Source: Leeuwenhoekiella palythoae (GTDB lineage: Bacteria; Bacteroidota; Bacteroidia; Flavobacteriales; Flavobacteriaceae). From it: a stretch of 64,000 nt of DNA. The stretch lies in the NCBI RefSeq assembly GCF_900130045.1, contig NZ_FQXT01000004.1:513276-577275 (forward strand), given 5' to 3'. The translations under genes were made by a program, and so were the position numbers. The notes below the pieces were generated by a model that saw nothing but the letters and a program-made list of their open reading frames with translations, searched no databases and was not told where the DNA came from. Positions 1 through 9,426 of this stretch are shown piece after piece (position 1 is the first letter of the stretch; every line of letters begins with the position of its first letter).

Positions 1-212
1 CTATTAAATGGTATGCTTCATTGAATTCATTAAAAAAGAATTTAGATATAGACCATTCCTATCTAAATTTTGTACTGAAAAGGAAAAGATACAATCTTTT
101 AAAGTTTTGTTTAAAGCATGGTAATTCGCGGGACTATGGCTATAATTTTTATGTCTGGGCCCAACTTTTTAGATTGAGTCCAAAAATGTTTGTAAAAGGG
201 TTATTGAATTGA
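1..212 (+). CDS. C-terminal end of a truncated gene, probably a glycosyltransferase
   Basis: The frame is open from the window edge and ends in TGA at 210-212. About 69 residues are visible. They are rich in Lys, Tyr, Phe and Leu, like the helical tails of the GT2 enzymes that follow, but no catalytic motif is inside the window. The stop overlaps the TTG start of the next gene (TTGA), so the two are translationally coupled. The glycosyltransferase assignment is inferred from composition and neighbours only; the start and most of the protein lie upstream of the window. Confidence 0.45.
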   Translation, partial: IKWYASLNSLKKNLDIDHSYLNFVLKRKRYNLLKFCLKHGNSRDYGYNFYVWAQLFRLSPKMFVKGLLN

Positions 213-1171
213 AAAGTCCAATAAGCATCTATTTTGTTGATTTTTGGCCGGGATTTCAGCCTGATGATAATTTTTTGTACAAGGCATTAAAACAGAAACA
301 CAGCATTATACTAAATGAGGAAAAACCTGATATTTTGTTTTTTTCTGTATTTGGTAAGAAACATCTAAAGTATTTAAGGTCCTGTAGAGTTTTTTTTTCA
401 GGGGAAAACAGGCCCTTAAATGAAGAGAGTTTTGATTATTCTATTTCCTGGCACCTTAAGACCAAGAATAATCATTATCATTTACCAATGTTTAAAGTAC
501 ATATTGCCGAACGTGACTATCTCAGAAAACGCATTTACACCTCATTAGACAAATCAAGTTTGAGAGATATCTGGCGTTCAAAAACGAAATTTTGCTGCAT
601 GGTCGTGAGTAATCCAAAGTGTATTGTGCGCAATAACTTTTATAAAGAACTAAGTCAATTCGAAAATATTGATTCAGGCGGACGGCTTTATAATAATATA
701 GGAGGAGAAGTAAGAGATAAAGAGACTTTTATAAAAGATTATAAATTTGTTATTTCTTTTGAAAATTCTGATGCTTCTGGTTATACCACCGAAAAAATAA
801 TTGAACCACTAATGGATTATTCATTTCCAGTTTATTGGGGTAATCGACTAATTACTTCAGAAATTAATGAAAACAAAATATTACATTATGATGAAAAACG
901 TAATTCAATTAGTGACATTTACGCTATGATGAAAAAAATTGAAGGTGATGAAGATTTCGCTTTAGAGCTTTTAGCTGAAAAGCCTTTTTTAAAAAACCCA
1001 GATATATTTGCAATCGAGAGTGATTTTATTCTGTTTCTAGATAAGATTGTTGAAAATCATCATAAGAAGAAGAATTTGCTTAAAGTTATAGAGCCTCATT
1101 TTAAATTTCTCGCACATCATATTCAAAAACACGCGGGCAAGGGTTTTAAAAAGTTTTCACGTTTGAGATGA
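209..1171 (+). CDS. GT10 family fucosyltransferase (alpha-1,3/4-FucT-like)
   Basis: This 320-residue protein carries the GT10 C-terminal signature: VISFENS at about 181-187, then GYTTEKIIEPLMDYSFPVYWGN across 191-212. In GT10 enzymes this block binds GDP-fucose and the enzymes move fucose to GlcNAc or Glc in Lewis-type structures. An N-terminal acceptor part with FFSGENRP (62-69) is also typical. The start is TTG at 209, overlapping the preceding stop; it ends as ATGA with the next GT2 gene. There is no signal peptide, so it should act on the cytoplasmic face during repeat-unit assembly. Acceptor and linkage cannot be read from the sequence. The gene is visibly AT-rich. Confidence 0.85.
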   Translation: MKSPISIYFVDFWPGFQPDDNFLYKALKQKHSIILNEEKPDILFFSVFGKKHLKYLRSCRVFFSGENRPLNEESFDYSISWHLKTKNNHYHLPMFKVHIAERDYLRKRIYTSLDKSSLRDIWRSKTKFCCMVVSNPKCIVRNNFYKELSQFENIDSGGRLYNNIGGEVRDKETFIKDYKFVISFENSDASGYTTEKIIEPLMDYSFPVYWGNRLITSEINENKILHYDEKRNSISDIYAMMKKIEGDEDFALELLAEKPFLKNPDIFAIESDFILFLDKIVENHHKKKNLLKVIEPHFKFLAHHIQKHAGKGFKKFSRLR

Positions 1172-2100
1172 GATACCCAAAGGTTACTATTCTGTTAGCC
1201 ACCTTTAATCGGTCCCATTTAATACTGGAAACTTTGGAGTCTATAGCAAATCAAACCTATACCCATTTTGAATGTTTGATAACCGATGATAATTCCACTG
1301 ACGATACAGAAGTTGTAGTAAATAATTTTATAAAAACTGACTCCAGATTTTATTATTTCAAAAAGCCCAAAAAAAATCCCCAGGGACTTTCTGCCACCCG
1401 TAATTTCGGATTGGATTTAGCACAAGAAAGAAATGCGGAGTACATTCAATTTTTTGACGATGATGACATCATGCATCCTCAAAAACTGGAATTACAAATT
1501 CAACCTTTTTACGAGAATCCAGATCTCGATCTTACCGTTTGTATGTACAGAAAGTTTCATGAATTAGAAACTATAGAATTTGATCTAAATAAAGCGGATA
1601 ATCAAGACTGTGAAATTGTTTCGAAAAATATTCTTAAGTCTTTTTACCTGAATCAATTCAACCTTAATTCTCTTGGACCTCTTTGGAAAAGTCGGTCATT
1701 AGCAAATTATAGGTTTGACGAAAGTTTGTTTTATGCAGAAGAGCGCGAATTTTATCTAAGAATTTTTCTATTGGAGACTATTTCATATGTCCCGGTAAAA
1801 AAAATCTTGTTTTGGTACAGAAAACACCCAAAGGCAATAACTTCAAATCTCTATTCAAACCCCAAGATTAAAGCTGATTCTGAAAAATTGTTTCAAGATG
1901 GTTATTTAAAATTAATATTAAAGCAAAGAAAACCTCCATTTTATATTCTGAAATCTTACGTGCAAATTGCAATTAAGAATGGGAGAAATGATTATATTAA
2001 GCAGATTCAGAATCATTTAGCAGAGCCTCGGAACTTTTTAATTCCAAATAGATTAGCCTTATTGATATATAGTAAATTGTTTCAATTGGTAAAGGTATAA
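1168..2100 (+). CDS. GT2 family glycosyltransferase
   Basis: 310 residues with a standard GT-A fold start: VTILLATFNRS at 6-16, the nucleotide-sugar aspartates ITDDNSTDDT near 38-47 and a DXD-type metal site FFDDDD at 95-100. The C-terminal third is basic and helical. It overlaps the preceding GT10 gene by four bases (ATGA) and is followed one base later by another GT2 gene. It is expected to add one sugar to the surface-glycan repeat at the inner membrane. Donor and acceptor are unknown. Confidence 0.88.
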   Translation: MRYPKVTILLATFNRSHLILETLESIANQTYTHFECLITDDNSTDDTEVVVNNFIKTDSRFYYFKKPKKNPQGLSATRNFGLDLAQERNAEYIQFFDDDDIMHPQKLELQIQPFYENPDLDLTVCMYRKFHELETIEFDLNKADNQDCEIVSKNILKSFYLNQFNLNSLGPLWKSRSLANYRFDESLFYAEEREFYLRIFLLETISYVPVKKILFWYRKHPKAITSNLYSNPKIKADSEKLFQDGYLKLILKQRKPPFYILKSYVQIAIKNGRNDYIKQIQNHLAEPRNFLIPNRLALLIYSKLFQLVKV

Positions 2101-2101
2101 G

Positions 2102-3004
2102 ATGAATAGTTTAGCCATTGTGATTCCCTATTTTAAACTTAAATTTTTCCAACATACTCTTGAATCTCTTTCGCGTCAAACTAATATGTCTTTTGTTGTC
2201 TACATCGGTAATGACGGTTCTCCAGAGAGTCCTGATAGGATAATTTCAGAGTATAAGAAAAGAATGCTAATAAATTACTCAAGTTTCAAAGACAATTTGG
2301 GAAGTACCTCTCTTGTAAAACATTGGCACCGTTGCATTGAAATGATTAATGATGAAAAATATCTAATGATTCTAGGTGATGATGATGTTTTAGACCCTGA
2401 GTGTATAGAGGAATTTTATAAGGTTATTAATTTGATAGAAAAACAAAATATTAAAGTTCTGCGTTATGCTACAAGAATAATTGATGTCTCAGGCAAGCCA
2501 ATTAGTAACGAACATTACTGCGTTCAATATGAAAGTTCTTTAAAGTTTTTTATAAAAAAATTGTCGGGTAAAGCAAGAAGCTCTTTAAGTGAGTATATTT
2601 TTCTTTCAAAACAAGTCAAATCATCGCTAATAGACTTTCCATTAGCCTGGTATGCTGATGACCTCTTATATCTCAAGGCCTCAGACTTTGGAACTATATA
2701 TACAATTAATGAGTCTAAAGTAGGTGTGCGCGCGAGTCCATTCAATATTTCGGGAGATAATTTACTTAATAAAAAAAAGAATGTAGCCTCAAATTTATTC
2801 TTTCATCATTTGCTAACTAAATATAAGGACCGGTTCTCTGATAAAGAGATAAACTTGCTAATTAACAGACTTGAGAAGTCTGTTATCAATAATAAGACAA
2901 ATTTGAAATTATTTTCAAATTTGTATCAGGTATATTTTAAGTATGGAGAGTTTAGACGATTGGTGCCTTTTTTTAAAAATGCTTTTAAATCTATTCGCTT
3001 TTGA
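2102..3004 (+). CDS. GT2 family glycosyltransferase
   Basis: 300 residues. The N-terminal GT-A domain shows LAIVIPYFK at 4-12, IGNDGSPES at 35-43 and the metal-binding LGDDDVLDP at 91-99. A conserved basic C-terminal tail follows. It lies one base after the previous GT2 gene, and its stop overlaps the TTG start of the next gene, so it is part of the same transcript. The sugar specificity cannot be predicted. Confidence 0.87.
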   Translation: MNSLAIVIPYFKLKFFQHTLESLSRQTNMSFVVYIGNDGSPESPDRIISEYKKRMLINYSSFKDNLGSTSLVKHWHRCIEMINDEKYLMILGDDDVLDPECIEEFYKVINLIEKQNIKVLRYATRIIDVSGKPISNEHYCVQYESSLKFFIKKLSGKARSSLSEYIFLSKQVKSSLIDFPLAWYADDLLYLKASDFGTIYTINESKVGVRASPFNISGDNLLNKKKNVASNLFFHHLLTKYKDRFSDKEINLLINRLEKSVINNKTNLKLFSNLYQVYFKYGEFRRLVPFFKNAFKSIRF

Positions 3005-3972
3005 GAAACGGCGTAAATCCTGAAAAACTTAAAAACGAGAAATTACCTGTTTTTTTACATCGGGTGATTGTGCCGGTTTTCATTCCTAATCTGGAAGACG
3101 AATATTACCTAAATCATCTGGAGGTTTTTGAGAAATTTTTAGGTCAGTTAATTAGAACCCTCAATCTTCAAACCACCGCAATTACCCTCATCAATAATAA
3201 TTCCTGCGATGAAATAGCAGGTGTAATAGAGAAATATCGCCCAGCAATCGATAAGCTGGTTTGGTATGCAGAGAATAAGGGCAAGGTCTTTCCGGTATTG
3301 CAGGAGGCGCGTTCTGCTGCAGAAGCTTTTATTACCATAACAGATGCCGATGTGCTTTTCTATGAGGGTTGGGAACAGGCTGTATTTAAGGTTTTCGCTT
3401 CGTGCCCTAAAGCCGGTGTAGTTGCACCCTTACCTTCCCCGGCTTTAGCTTTCTATGAAAATACAGCAGTTTTTTCAGATCAGTATTTGACCTGTGGTAT
3501 CGCTTATAAAAAGTTGATGTCAGACGTAGAAGCAGAACTCTACTTGGCAGGAATGGGAAATGACTCCCTCTTAAACCGGGAAAACCGTAAGTATTCCTGG
3601 AAAGAACGGCAATATGTACTTAAAAATGCCAATGCATTAATAGGCTGTGGTCATTTTGTGGCTACCTATCGCAGTGAACTCTTTGAAGCTAAGAAGAATC
3701 AGCCACTTATTAAGTTCAAAAATGGATTAGAGCGTGAATTTATTGATTCTTTAAGTGACGAAAAGGGCTATTACCGCCTTTCAACGGTTGAAACCTATGC
3801 CTACCATATGGCAAACAACTTGGATGAGCATTCCAGGTCGTTTATCCTTGAAAAAGAAAACAAGGTAAGCGAAGACCTGATCCAAAGAGCCGGCTATTCA
3901 ACCAGATCTCTTTTGCCCTGGAAATTACGCAAATTGGTGTTCCGGATAATTAAGCGACTGTTTAAACTTTAA
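3001..3972 (+). CDS. GT2-like glycosyltransferase
   Basis: 323 residues starting from TTG at 3001, which overlaps the TGA of the previous gene. The GT-A features are FIPNLEDEYY near 28-37, TLINNNSCDE at 62-71 (nucleotide-binding region) and the DXD motif ITDADVLFYEGW at 113-124. The region after DAD (VVAPLPSPA) resembles enzymes of capsule and LPS clusters. It is visibly less AT-rich than the three genes before it, suggesting a mosaic origin of the locus. The donor is unknown. Confidence 0.82.
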   Translation: MRNGVNPEKLKNEKLPVFLHRVIVPVFIPNLEDEYYLNHLEVFEKFLGQLIRTLNLQTTAITLINNNSCDEIAGVIEKYRPAIDKLVWYAENKGKVFPVLQEARSAAEAFITITDADVLFYEGWEQAVFKVFASCPKAGVVAPLPSPALAFYENTAVFSDQYLTCGIAYKKLMSDVEAELYLAGMGNDSLLNRENRKYSWKERQYVLKNANALIGCGHFVATYRSELFEAKKNQPLIKFKNGLEREFIDSLSDEKGYYRLSTVETYAYHMANNLDEHSRSFILEKENKVSEDLIQRAGYSTRSLLPWKLRKLVFRIIKRLFKL

Positions 3973-5238
3973 TTGGTGCAAAATAGCTCTAAAAATTTAC
4001 TTGTTGTTACAGATTCTATTAATCCCGAAGACAGTAGCGGTTCTAAAGCAAATGTGGCCTTTATTAAAAGCCTGATTGGTAATGGATATAAGGTTTGTGT
4101 TATACATTACACACAGGTTGAATTACAAATCAAAGGTGCTGAATGTGTTTTAGCTAAAGAGCGAAGAGCTAATTTAACCTATGTGCTAGGAGGAATTCAA
4201 CGTACTGTGCAGCGTAATCTAGGTGTCAACTGGTCAGTCTTTTTAGAGAATAGATTTGGATTTAGTTTTACATTTTTTAATGATTCAAAATCAATTGTCA
4301 AAACCTTAGAGAGGTTTAGGATAACCGATTTTGACTTAATAATATCTCTGAGTAAAGGCGAGAGTTTTCGCCCTCATCATGCTATTTTACAACTGCCCCT
4401 GTGGCATCTAAAATGGTTGGCTTATATACATGATCCCTATCCCTTTCAAAATTATCCCAAGCCATATACTTTTGTTCCTAAAGGGGCAATACAGAAAGAT
4501 CATTTTTTTAATAAAGTAGCTACCCATTGCAAATTTGCAGGCTTTCCATCGCGTCTTTTGGCAGACCACATGGCAGGATTTTATCCAGAGTTTAAAGAAA
4601 AATCTGTTGTCATTCCACATCAATACGACAACGTAATTTCCGGGGTTTCCTTACCTTCATTTTTTAAGGACGCTGCGTTTAACATCGTTCATACAGGAAA
4701 TTTAATAGGAGGCAGATCACCTGAGGGACTATTAAAAGGATTTCAGCTTTTCTTAGAAAGTCAGGAAGAAGCGAGACAGGAGAGCTATTTGTATTTAGTG
4801 GGGCCTTCCAGTAATTATAGAGAATTGATGAGCTTATATAAACATGCTCCACAGTTTATTTTTCATCCGGGTGTTTCTTATGCGGAATCTCTAGCACTAC
4901 AGCAAGCTGCTTCAGTAAATCTTATCGTTGAGGCAAGTGATACCGATTTTAGCCCGTTTTTACCGGCCAAGATGGCTCATTGTGTGATGGTAGATAAGCC
5001 TATTTTAGCTTTAAGTCCGAAAAAAAGTGAAGTGCGCAGGCTGCTCGGAGAAGATTACGTCTGTCAAAGTGAGGCAGACGATTCCGAGCAGATCGCCGGT
5101 ATTCTCTCTGGACTCTACCTCAAATGGAAAAATACAAAGGCAGAATCCTGGCGTTTAAACCGGACCGATTTACAGGACTATTTTTCATCAGCGTATCTTA
5201 ATAAACAGATTCAAAACATTCTGAATGCCTCTGCTTGA
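3973..5238 (+). CDS. GT4-like glycosyltransferase
   Basis: 421 residues of GT-B type. The N-terminal Rossmann part begins LLVVTDSINPEDSSGSKA, and the C-terminal nucleotide-sugar domain shows IVHTGNLIGGRSPEGLLKGF and YLVGPSSN. The usual E-x7-E pair is not intact: the equivalent stretch reads SDTDFSPFLPAKMAHC, so it is a divergent member. Two adjacent start candidates, TTG at 3973 and GTG at 3976, differ by one residue. The stop overlaps the start of the following GT2 gene by 14 bases. Confidence 0.75.
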   Translation: MVQNSSKNLLVVTDSINPEDSSGSKANVAFIKSLIGNGYKVCVIHYTQVELQIKGAECVLAKERRANLTYVLGGIQRTVQRNLGVNWSVFLENRFGFSFTFFNDSKSIVKTLERFRITDFDLIISLSKGESFRPHHAILQLPLWHLKWLAYIHDPYPFQNYPKPYTFVPKGAIQKDHFFNKVATHCKFAGFPSRLLADHMAGFYPEFKEKSVVIPHQYDNVISGVSLPSFFKDAAFNIVHTGNLIGGRSPEGLLKGFQLFLESQEEARQESYLYLVGPSSNYRELMSLYKHAPQFIFHPGVSYAESLALQQAASVNLIVEASDTDFSPFLPAKMAHCVMVDKPILALSPKKSEVRRLLGEDYVCQSEADDSEQIAGILSGLYLKWKNTKAESWRLNRTDLQDYFSSAYLNKQIQNILNASA

Positions 5239-6139
5239 TTCCCAAGACGTAAGCATTATAATTACCACTTACAACCGTAAAAGGGAGTTGGTCTTTACCC
5301 TGAATACCTTGCGAGAAGTTATTGCTGATGACGGGATTTACATTTGGGATGATGCATCTACAGACCATACTTTTGAATACATCTCGAGTGAATATCCGGA
5401 GATAAACATATTTCAGAATACGGTAAATAAGGGCTTGATAGCCAACCGAAACCAATTGATGCAAGCCGCTCCCACAGAATACGTTCTTTCCCTTGATGAT
5501 GATGCGCACTTTTTAAATCCTGAAGCATTAGAAAAAGCAATGTCGTTTATGCAGGAGAATTTCAACTGTGCTGTGTTATCGTTTAGACTTTTTTGGGGCC
5601 TGCAAAAGCCAGCTAATCAAAAAACAACTGAGAAAACCTATCAGGTAGGTAACTTTCTGGGAGGTGCTCACCTGATGCGTAAAAGTGCCTGGGATAACTT
5701 TATAAAGTCTTATCCGGAATGGTATCATTTCTATGGAGAGGAAGACTATGCCGCAATGAAATTATTTAGGGCGAAACAGGTAATATTTTATTTTCCAAAA
5801 GTGCTCGTTCATCATCGGGTATCTTTAAAGAATCGAAAAAAGAGCGCTGAAGAAACCAGCTTAAGAACCCAATGGGCTTTGCAGGCTGCCTGGAGCAACT
5901 ATTTGATCTTTTACCCCAAACAAAAAGCCTGGTTGAAGATTATGTATTCTATAAAAGAACAATTAAGGCTGAAATTTTTAAAAGGAGATTTCAATATTTT
6001 AATTTCAATTTTTTTCGCTGGGAGTGAACTTTTGAAAAACCGAAAGTATAGAAAAATAGTTGATTCACGATTTACAAAAGAAGAATTGGAATGCTACTCA
6101 AATTTACCAGCATCTCCAATTTATTGGAATTACTCTTAA
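5225..6139 (+). CDS. GT2 family glycosyltransferase
   Basis: 304 residues with an ATG start inside the end of the preceding gene. It has the full GT-A signature: VSIIITTYNRKREL at 9-22, IWDDASTDHT at 40-49 and SLDDDAHFLNP at 89-99. Later HFYGEEDYAAMKLF supplies the acidic catalytic-base region. The last ~70 residues are basic and could contact the membrane. It directly precedes neuA, so its product may act on the sialylated unit, but this is only positional inference. Confidence 0.88.
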   Translation: MPLLDSQDVSIIITTYNRKRELVFTLNTLREVIADDGIYIWDDASTDHTFEYISSEYPEINIFQNTVNKGLIANRNQLMQAAPTEYVLSLDDDAHFLNPEALEKAMSFMQENFNCAVLSFRLFWGLQKPANQKTTEKTYQVGNFLGGAHLMRKSAWDNFIKSYPEWYHFYGEEDYAAMKLFRAKQVIFYFPKVLVHHRVSLKNRKKSAEETSLRTQWALQAAWSNYLIFYPKQKAWLKIMYSIKEQLRLKFLKGDFNILISIFFAGSELLKNRKYRKIVDSRFTKEELECYSNLPASPIYWNYS

Positions 6140-6152
6140 GTTTGAATATTCA

Positions 6153-6815
6153 ATGAATTCATATCTTATACTTATCCCCGCACGTGCCGGTTCACAACGA
6201 TTTCCCGGAAAAAATATGCGGCAATTAGGAGATAAGCCGCTGGTGGGGCACAGCATTGCCTACGCTTTGAAAAATGATTTGAGCGATATAGTAGTCACTT
6301 CAAACGACGCTGCTGTTTTGAATTTTGCCGCTCAGAATAAAATTCAGGTTATTGAAAGACCCGATTCATTAGCAGGTAATGAAGAGCCGGTAATTACAGC
6401 CTTGCAGCACGCAGTTAATCAATTACAAAAAAAATACGAAGCGGTTATTTTGCTGCAGCCCACAAATCCATTGAGACCAGAAGGGCTTCTTAAAGAGGCT
6501 ATCGCAGTCTTTGAGCGAGAGGATTGTGACAGCCTGATGACCGTTTCCCGAAATGAACATAAATTGGGAACTATTTTTAATAATCAATTTATACCTTACA
6601 ATTATGAAATGGGGCAGCGCAGTCAGGATTTAGAGCCTTTGTATTATGAGAATGGATTGCTTTATATTTTTAAAACAGCCTTACTTAATCAGGGGAAACT
6701 TCTGGGAGAACAAAACTATTCCCTGATTGTTGACCATCCTTTTGCCGAAATCGATATTGATACGGAAGCCGATTTTAAAAAGGCTGAATTTTTTTTAAAT
6801 GTCTATAAAAGTTAG
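6153..6815 (+). CDS. neuA: CMP-N-acetylneuraminate cytidylyltransferase
   Basis: Activates sialic acid: CTP plus Neu5Ac gives CMP-Neu5Ac and pyrophosphate. The ATG at 6153 gives 220 residues beginning MNSYLILIPARAGSQRFPGK, the exact start of the family with its CTP-binding P-loop-like motif. An in-frame TTG further upstream (6060) would add 31 residues lying inside the previous gene and is not believed. LLQPTNPLRP near 106-115 and the C-terminal EIDIDTEADF are also family hallmarks. The length matches short bacterial NeuA/PseF enzymes. The very typical neuB and neuC genes nearby make Neu5Ac the likely substrate rather than pseudaminate or legionaminate. Confidence 0.88.
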   Translation: MNSYLILIPARAGSQRFPGKNMRQLGDKPLVGHSIAYALKNDLSDIVVTSNDAAVLNFAAQNKIQVIERPDSLAGNEEPVITALQHAVNQLQKKYEAVILLQPTNPLRPEGLLKEAIAVFEREDCDSLMTVSRNEHKLGTIFNNQFIPYNYEMGQRSQDLEPLYYENGLLYIFKTALLNQGKLLGEQNYSLIVDHPFAEIDIDTEADFKKAEFFLNVYKS

Positions 6816-6829
6816 TTGAATACAAGTCT

Positions 6830-7549
6830 GTGGTGATTAATAGAATTAAAAAAAGAATACCTAAAACGTTGCGTAAGCGTTTTAAAAGAATTCTAATAAA
6901 ACCCTTAGCACTTTGGTATCGAAAAGACCTTGTCGCTCTTGCCACCTTATTTGAGACAGATAAACACGGTTTCCATAATTATATGCCAGTATATCATAAT
7001 CACTTTTCGCATTATAGAAAGCAAAAGATAAATCTTTTGGAGATTGGGGTGGGGGGATTTGAAGATCCGGAAAAAGGAGGACATTCCTTACGCATGTGGA
7101 AAGTTTACTTTAGAAAAGCGAACATCTACGCAATTGATATTGTTGATAAAAGTAGTATTCAGGAAAAGAGGATAAAAATTTTTAAAGGCAGTCAGGCTGA
7201 TCCTGATTTTTTAAAGCAAACTATAAATTCAATTGGAAGCATAGACTTAGTTATTGATGATGGTAGTCATTTAAATGAACATGTAATTAAAAGTTTTAAG
7301 ATTTTATTTCCACTGCTCAATAGTGGTGGTATTTATGTTATAGAAGATACCCAAACTGCTTATTGGTCTAGTCTCGGAGGCGGACATCCCTCTGACCATG
7401 CTTTGCAGACGAGTATGAATTATTTTAAGTATTTAATAGACGGTCTCAACTATAAAGAATTTAAGTGGGACTATGAACCTACATACATGGATAAGAATAT
7501 AGATTCCATTCATTTTTATCATAATTTGATTTTCATTTACAAAAAATAA
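6830..7549 (+). CDS. SAM-dependent sugar O-methyltransferase (class I)
   Basis: 239 residues. Motif I LLEIGVGG is at 69-76, with the acidic ribose-binding loop AIDIVDKS at 101-108 and a metal-binding-like VIDDGSH at 141-147. FETDKHGFHNYMPVY at 41-55 is the signature of the macrocin/mycinamicin-type sugar O-methyltransferases and their glycan-cluster relatives. It starts at GTG 6830 or 6833, 14 bases after neuA, and is followed three bases later by a GT2 gene. It probably methylates a hydroxyl of the surface glycan; which sugar cannot be told. Confidence 0.72.
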   Translation: MVINRIKKRIPKTLRKRFKRILIKPLALWYRKDLVALATLFETDKHGFHNYMPVYHNHFSHYRKQKINLLEIGVGGFEDPEKGGHSLRMWKVYFRKANIYAIDIVDKSSIQEKRIKIFKGSQADPDFLKQTINSIGSIDLVIDDGSHLNEHVIKSFKILFPLLNSGGIYVIEDTQTAYWSSLGGGHPSDHALQTSMNYFKYLIDGLNYKEFKWDYEPTYMDKNIDSIHFYHNLIFIYKK

Positions 7550-7551
7550 CA

Positions 7552-8346
7552 ATGCCTCAAACTCTAGGTATTTCCGTAGTTATCCGTAACAAAAATCAGA
7601 GTCAGGCTCTCGAGTTTCTTTTGAAAAACCTTACTTCGAGATACTTCGATCAAATCAATGAGATAATTGTTTTGGATAATTGTTCCACAGATACCAGCAG
7701 AGCCATTTCGGAAAAGCATCGGGTTCGTTTTGAAGTTATCAAAGAATTCAGTTACGGAGGAAGTGCCAATAGAGCAGCAGAAGTTGCAAACTTTCCAATA
7801 GTAGTTATGTTTAGTGCACATGCCTACCCGGTTAGTCACGATTTTTTTACTTCGATAAGACTTGAATTTCAGAAAAATCAAAATCTGGCTGGGGTACGCT
7901 GTATTCATAATCCCAATGACTATGTTAATTATATTGAAAACATAAGTTCTAAACAGGATCCTAATAAATCAGGACTAATATTCTGTGGTTCGGCTTTTAG
8001 TAAAAGGGTTTGGGAGAAGCACCAATTTAAATCAGATATTACAACATTTGAAGATAAGGAATGGTCAGTACGTGTTTTAAAAGCCGGATATGACATTGTT
8101 TTAGCCCCTGCTATCTTTTGTTATGATATTAAACGCACCAAAAAACAGGAGTTCTTTCGTTATAAAAATGAACTCATCGGAGCCTATCAACTTTGGCATA
8201 AAGATATTAGTCTAAAATATGCGGTAAAGTCGTTTTTGGGATCTTGTCTTAAAATTTTTAGTAATCTATTCTCAGATTTGTATTATGCATTAAAGAAATT
8301 GTTTATTCATCTAAAATTCTTGACCAAAAGACCTGATAAATTTTAA
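7552..8346 (+). CDS. GT2 family glycosyltransferase lacking a clear DXD
   Basis: 264 residues. The N-terminal GT-A features are clear (ISVVIRNKNQS at 7-17, IIVLDNCSTD at 38-47), but the position normally holding DXD reads VVMFSAHAYPVSHDF (84-98). The later acidic loop FEDKEWSVRVLKAGYD is kept. Some GT2 families of glycan clusters carry SAHA here, so the protein may still be active with other metal contacts. It ends 40 bases before neuB. The tail is basic and hydrophobic. Confidence 0.8.
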   Translation: MPQTLGISVVIRNKNQSQALEFLLKNLTSRYFDQINEIIVLDNCSTDTSRAISEKHRVRFEVIKEFSYGGSANRAAEVANFPIVVMFSAHAYPVSHDFFTSIRLEFQKNQNLAGVRCIHNPNDYVNYIENISSKQDPNKSGLIFCGSAFSKRVWEKHQFKSDITTFEDKEWSVRVLKAGYDIVLAPAIFCYDIKRTKKQEFFRYKNELIGAYQLWHKDISLKYAVKSFLGSCLKIFSNLFSDLYYALKKLFIHLKFLTKRPDKF

Positions 8347-8385
8347 ATTGAATATGATATCAGTTTCACATAAAAAAACAAAACC

Positions 8386-9426
8386 TTGAACCCATACATC
8401 CAAATCGAAAACCGCAAAATAGGACCAGATTACCCGCCACTTGTCATCGCCGAAATAGGCATCAATCATGAAGGTTCGTTACAGGTTGCCAAAGAACTGG
8501 TTGATGCTGCGCACCGGGCAGGAGCGGAAGTGGTCAAACATCAAACGCATATTGTAGAAGATGAAATGAGCGGTGCGGCGAAGAAAGTGATTCCGGGGAA
8601 TGCAACTGTTTCTATTTACGAGATTATGAAGCGTTGCGCGCTTGATGAAGCTGATGAGATTGCGCTTAAAAAGTACGTAGAAGAAAAGGGAATGTTCTTT
8701 ATCTCTACACCCTTTTCCCGCGCTGCCGCAAACCGGCTTCAGGCTATGCATGTTTCGGCCTATAAAATCGGTTCTGGGGAATGCAATAATTATCCCTTGC
8801 TTAAGCACATCGCAGGTTTTGGTAAGCCGGTTATTCTCAGCACCGGGATGAATACCCTTGAAAGTGTTTCTAAGGCTGTACAGATTTTTAAGGATGCCGG
8901 GACACCTTTAGCTTTGCTGCACACCACCAATTTATACCCAACACCCACCCATTTAGTGCGTTTGGGCGCGATGACACAACTGCATCAGGCCTTTCCCGAT
9001 GTGCCTTTTGGCTTATCAGATCATACCTTGAACAATAATGCCTGTTTGGGAGCAGTAGCTTTAGGTGCTTCTATTTTAGAGCGGCATTTTACCGATCATA
9101 TGCAACGTACCGGACCAGATATTGTTTGCAGTATGGATGAAGAAGCCTGCGCCGAACTCATCAGGTCAAGTAAGGAAATCTGGCTCATGCGCGGGGGCGA
9201 AAAAGCTCCAACAAAGGAGGAACAGGTCACCATCGATTTTGCATTCGCAACCGTTTGTACTATAGCACCCATCAAGGAAGGCGAAGTTTTTACCGAAGCA
9301 AATATTTGGGTAAAGCGCCCGGGAACGGGCGAGATTTTAGCTGAACAGTTTGAAGATATTCTGGGTAAAAAAGCAGCAAGAGCTATTGCTGAAGATGCTC
9401 AACTCAAGTTTAGCGACATTCAATGA
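8386..9426 (+). CDS. neuB: N-acetylneuraminate synthase
   Basis: Condenses ManNAc with phosphoenolpyruvate to give Neu5Ac. 346 residues, the usual length. The N-terminal TIM barrel contains [48 protein letters not shown] and GLSDHTLNN, all very close to the Neisseria/E. coli Neu5Ac synthases as I recall them, and not the divergent versions of LegI or PseI. The C-terminal SAF (antifreeze-like) domain covers about 285-346, with [11 protein letters not shown]. The start is TTG in AACCTTGAAC. It overlaps the following gene by four bases (ATGA). Confidence 0.95.
   Translation: MNPYIQIENRKIGPDYPPLVIAEIGINHEGSLQVAKELVDAAHRAGAEVVKHQTHIVEDEMSGAAKKVIPGNATVSIYEIMKRCALDEADEIALKKYVEEKGMFFISTPFSRAAANRLQAMHVSAYKIGSGECNNYPLLKHIAGFGKPVILSTGMNTLESVSKAVQIFKDAGTPLALLHTTNLYPTPTHLVRLGAMTQLHQAFPDVPFGLSDHTLNNNACLGAVALGASILERHFTDHMQRTGPDIVCSMDEEACAELIRSSKEIWLMRGGEKAPTKEEQVTIDFAFATVCTIAPIKEGEVFTEANIWVKRPGTGEILAEQFEDILGKKAARAIAEDAQLKFSDIQ

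Noticed and set aside
6060-6152. Upstream extension of neuA
   Set aside because: The extension lies inside the previous gene and precedes the canonical family start MNSYLILIPARAGS.
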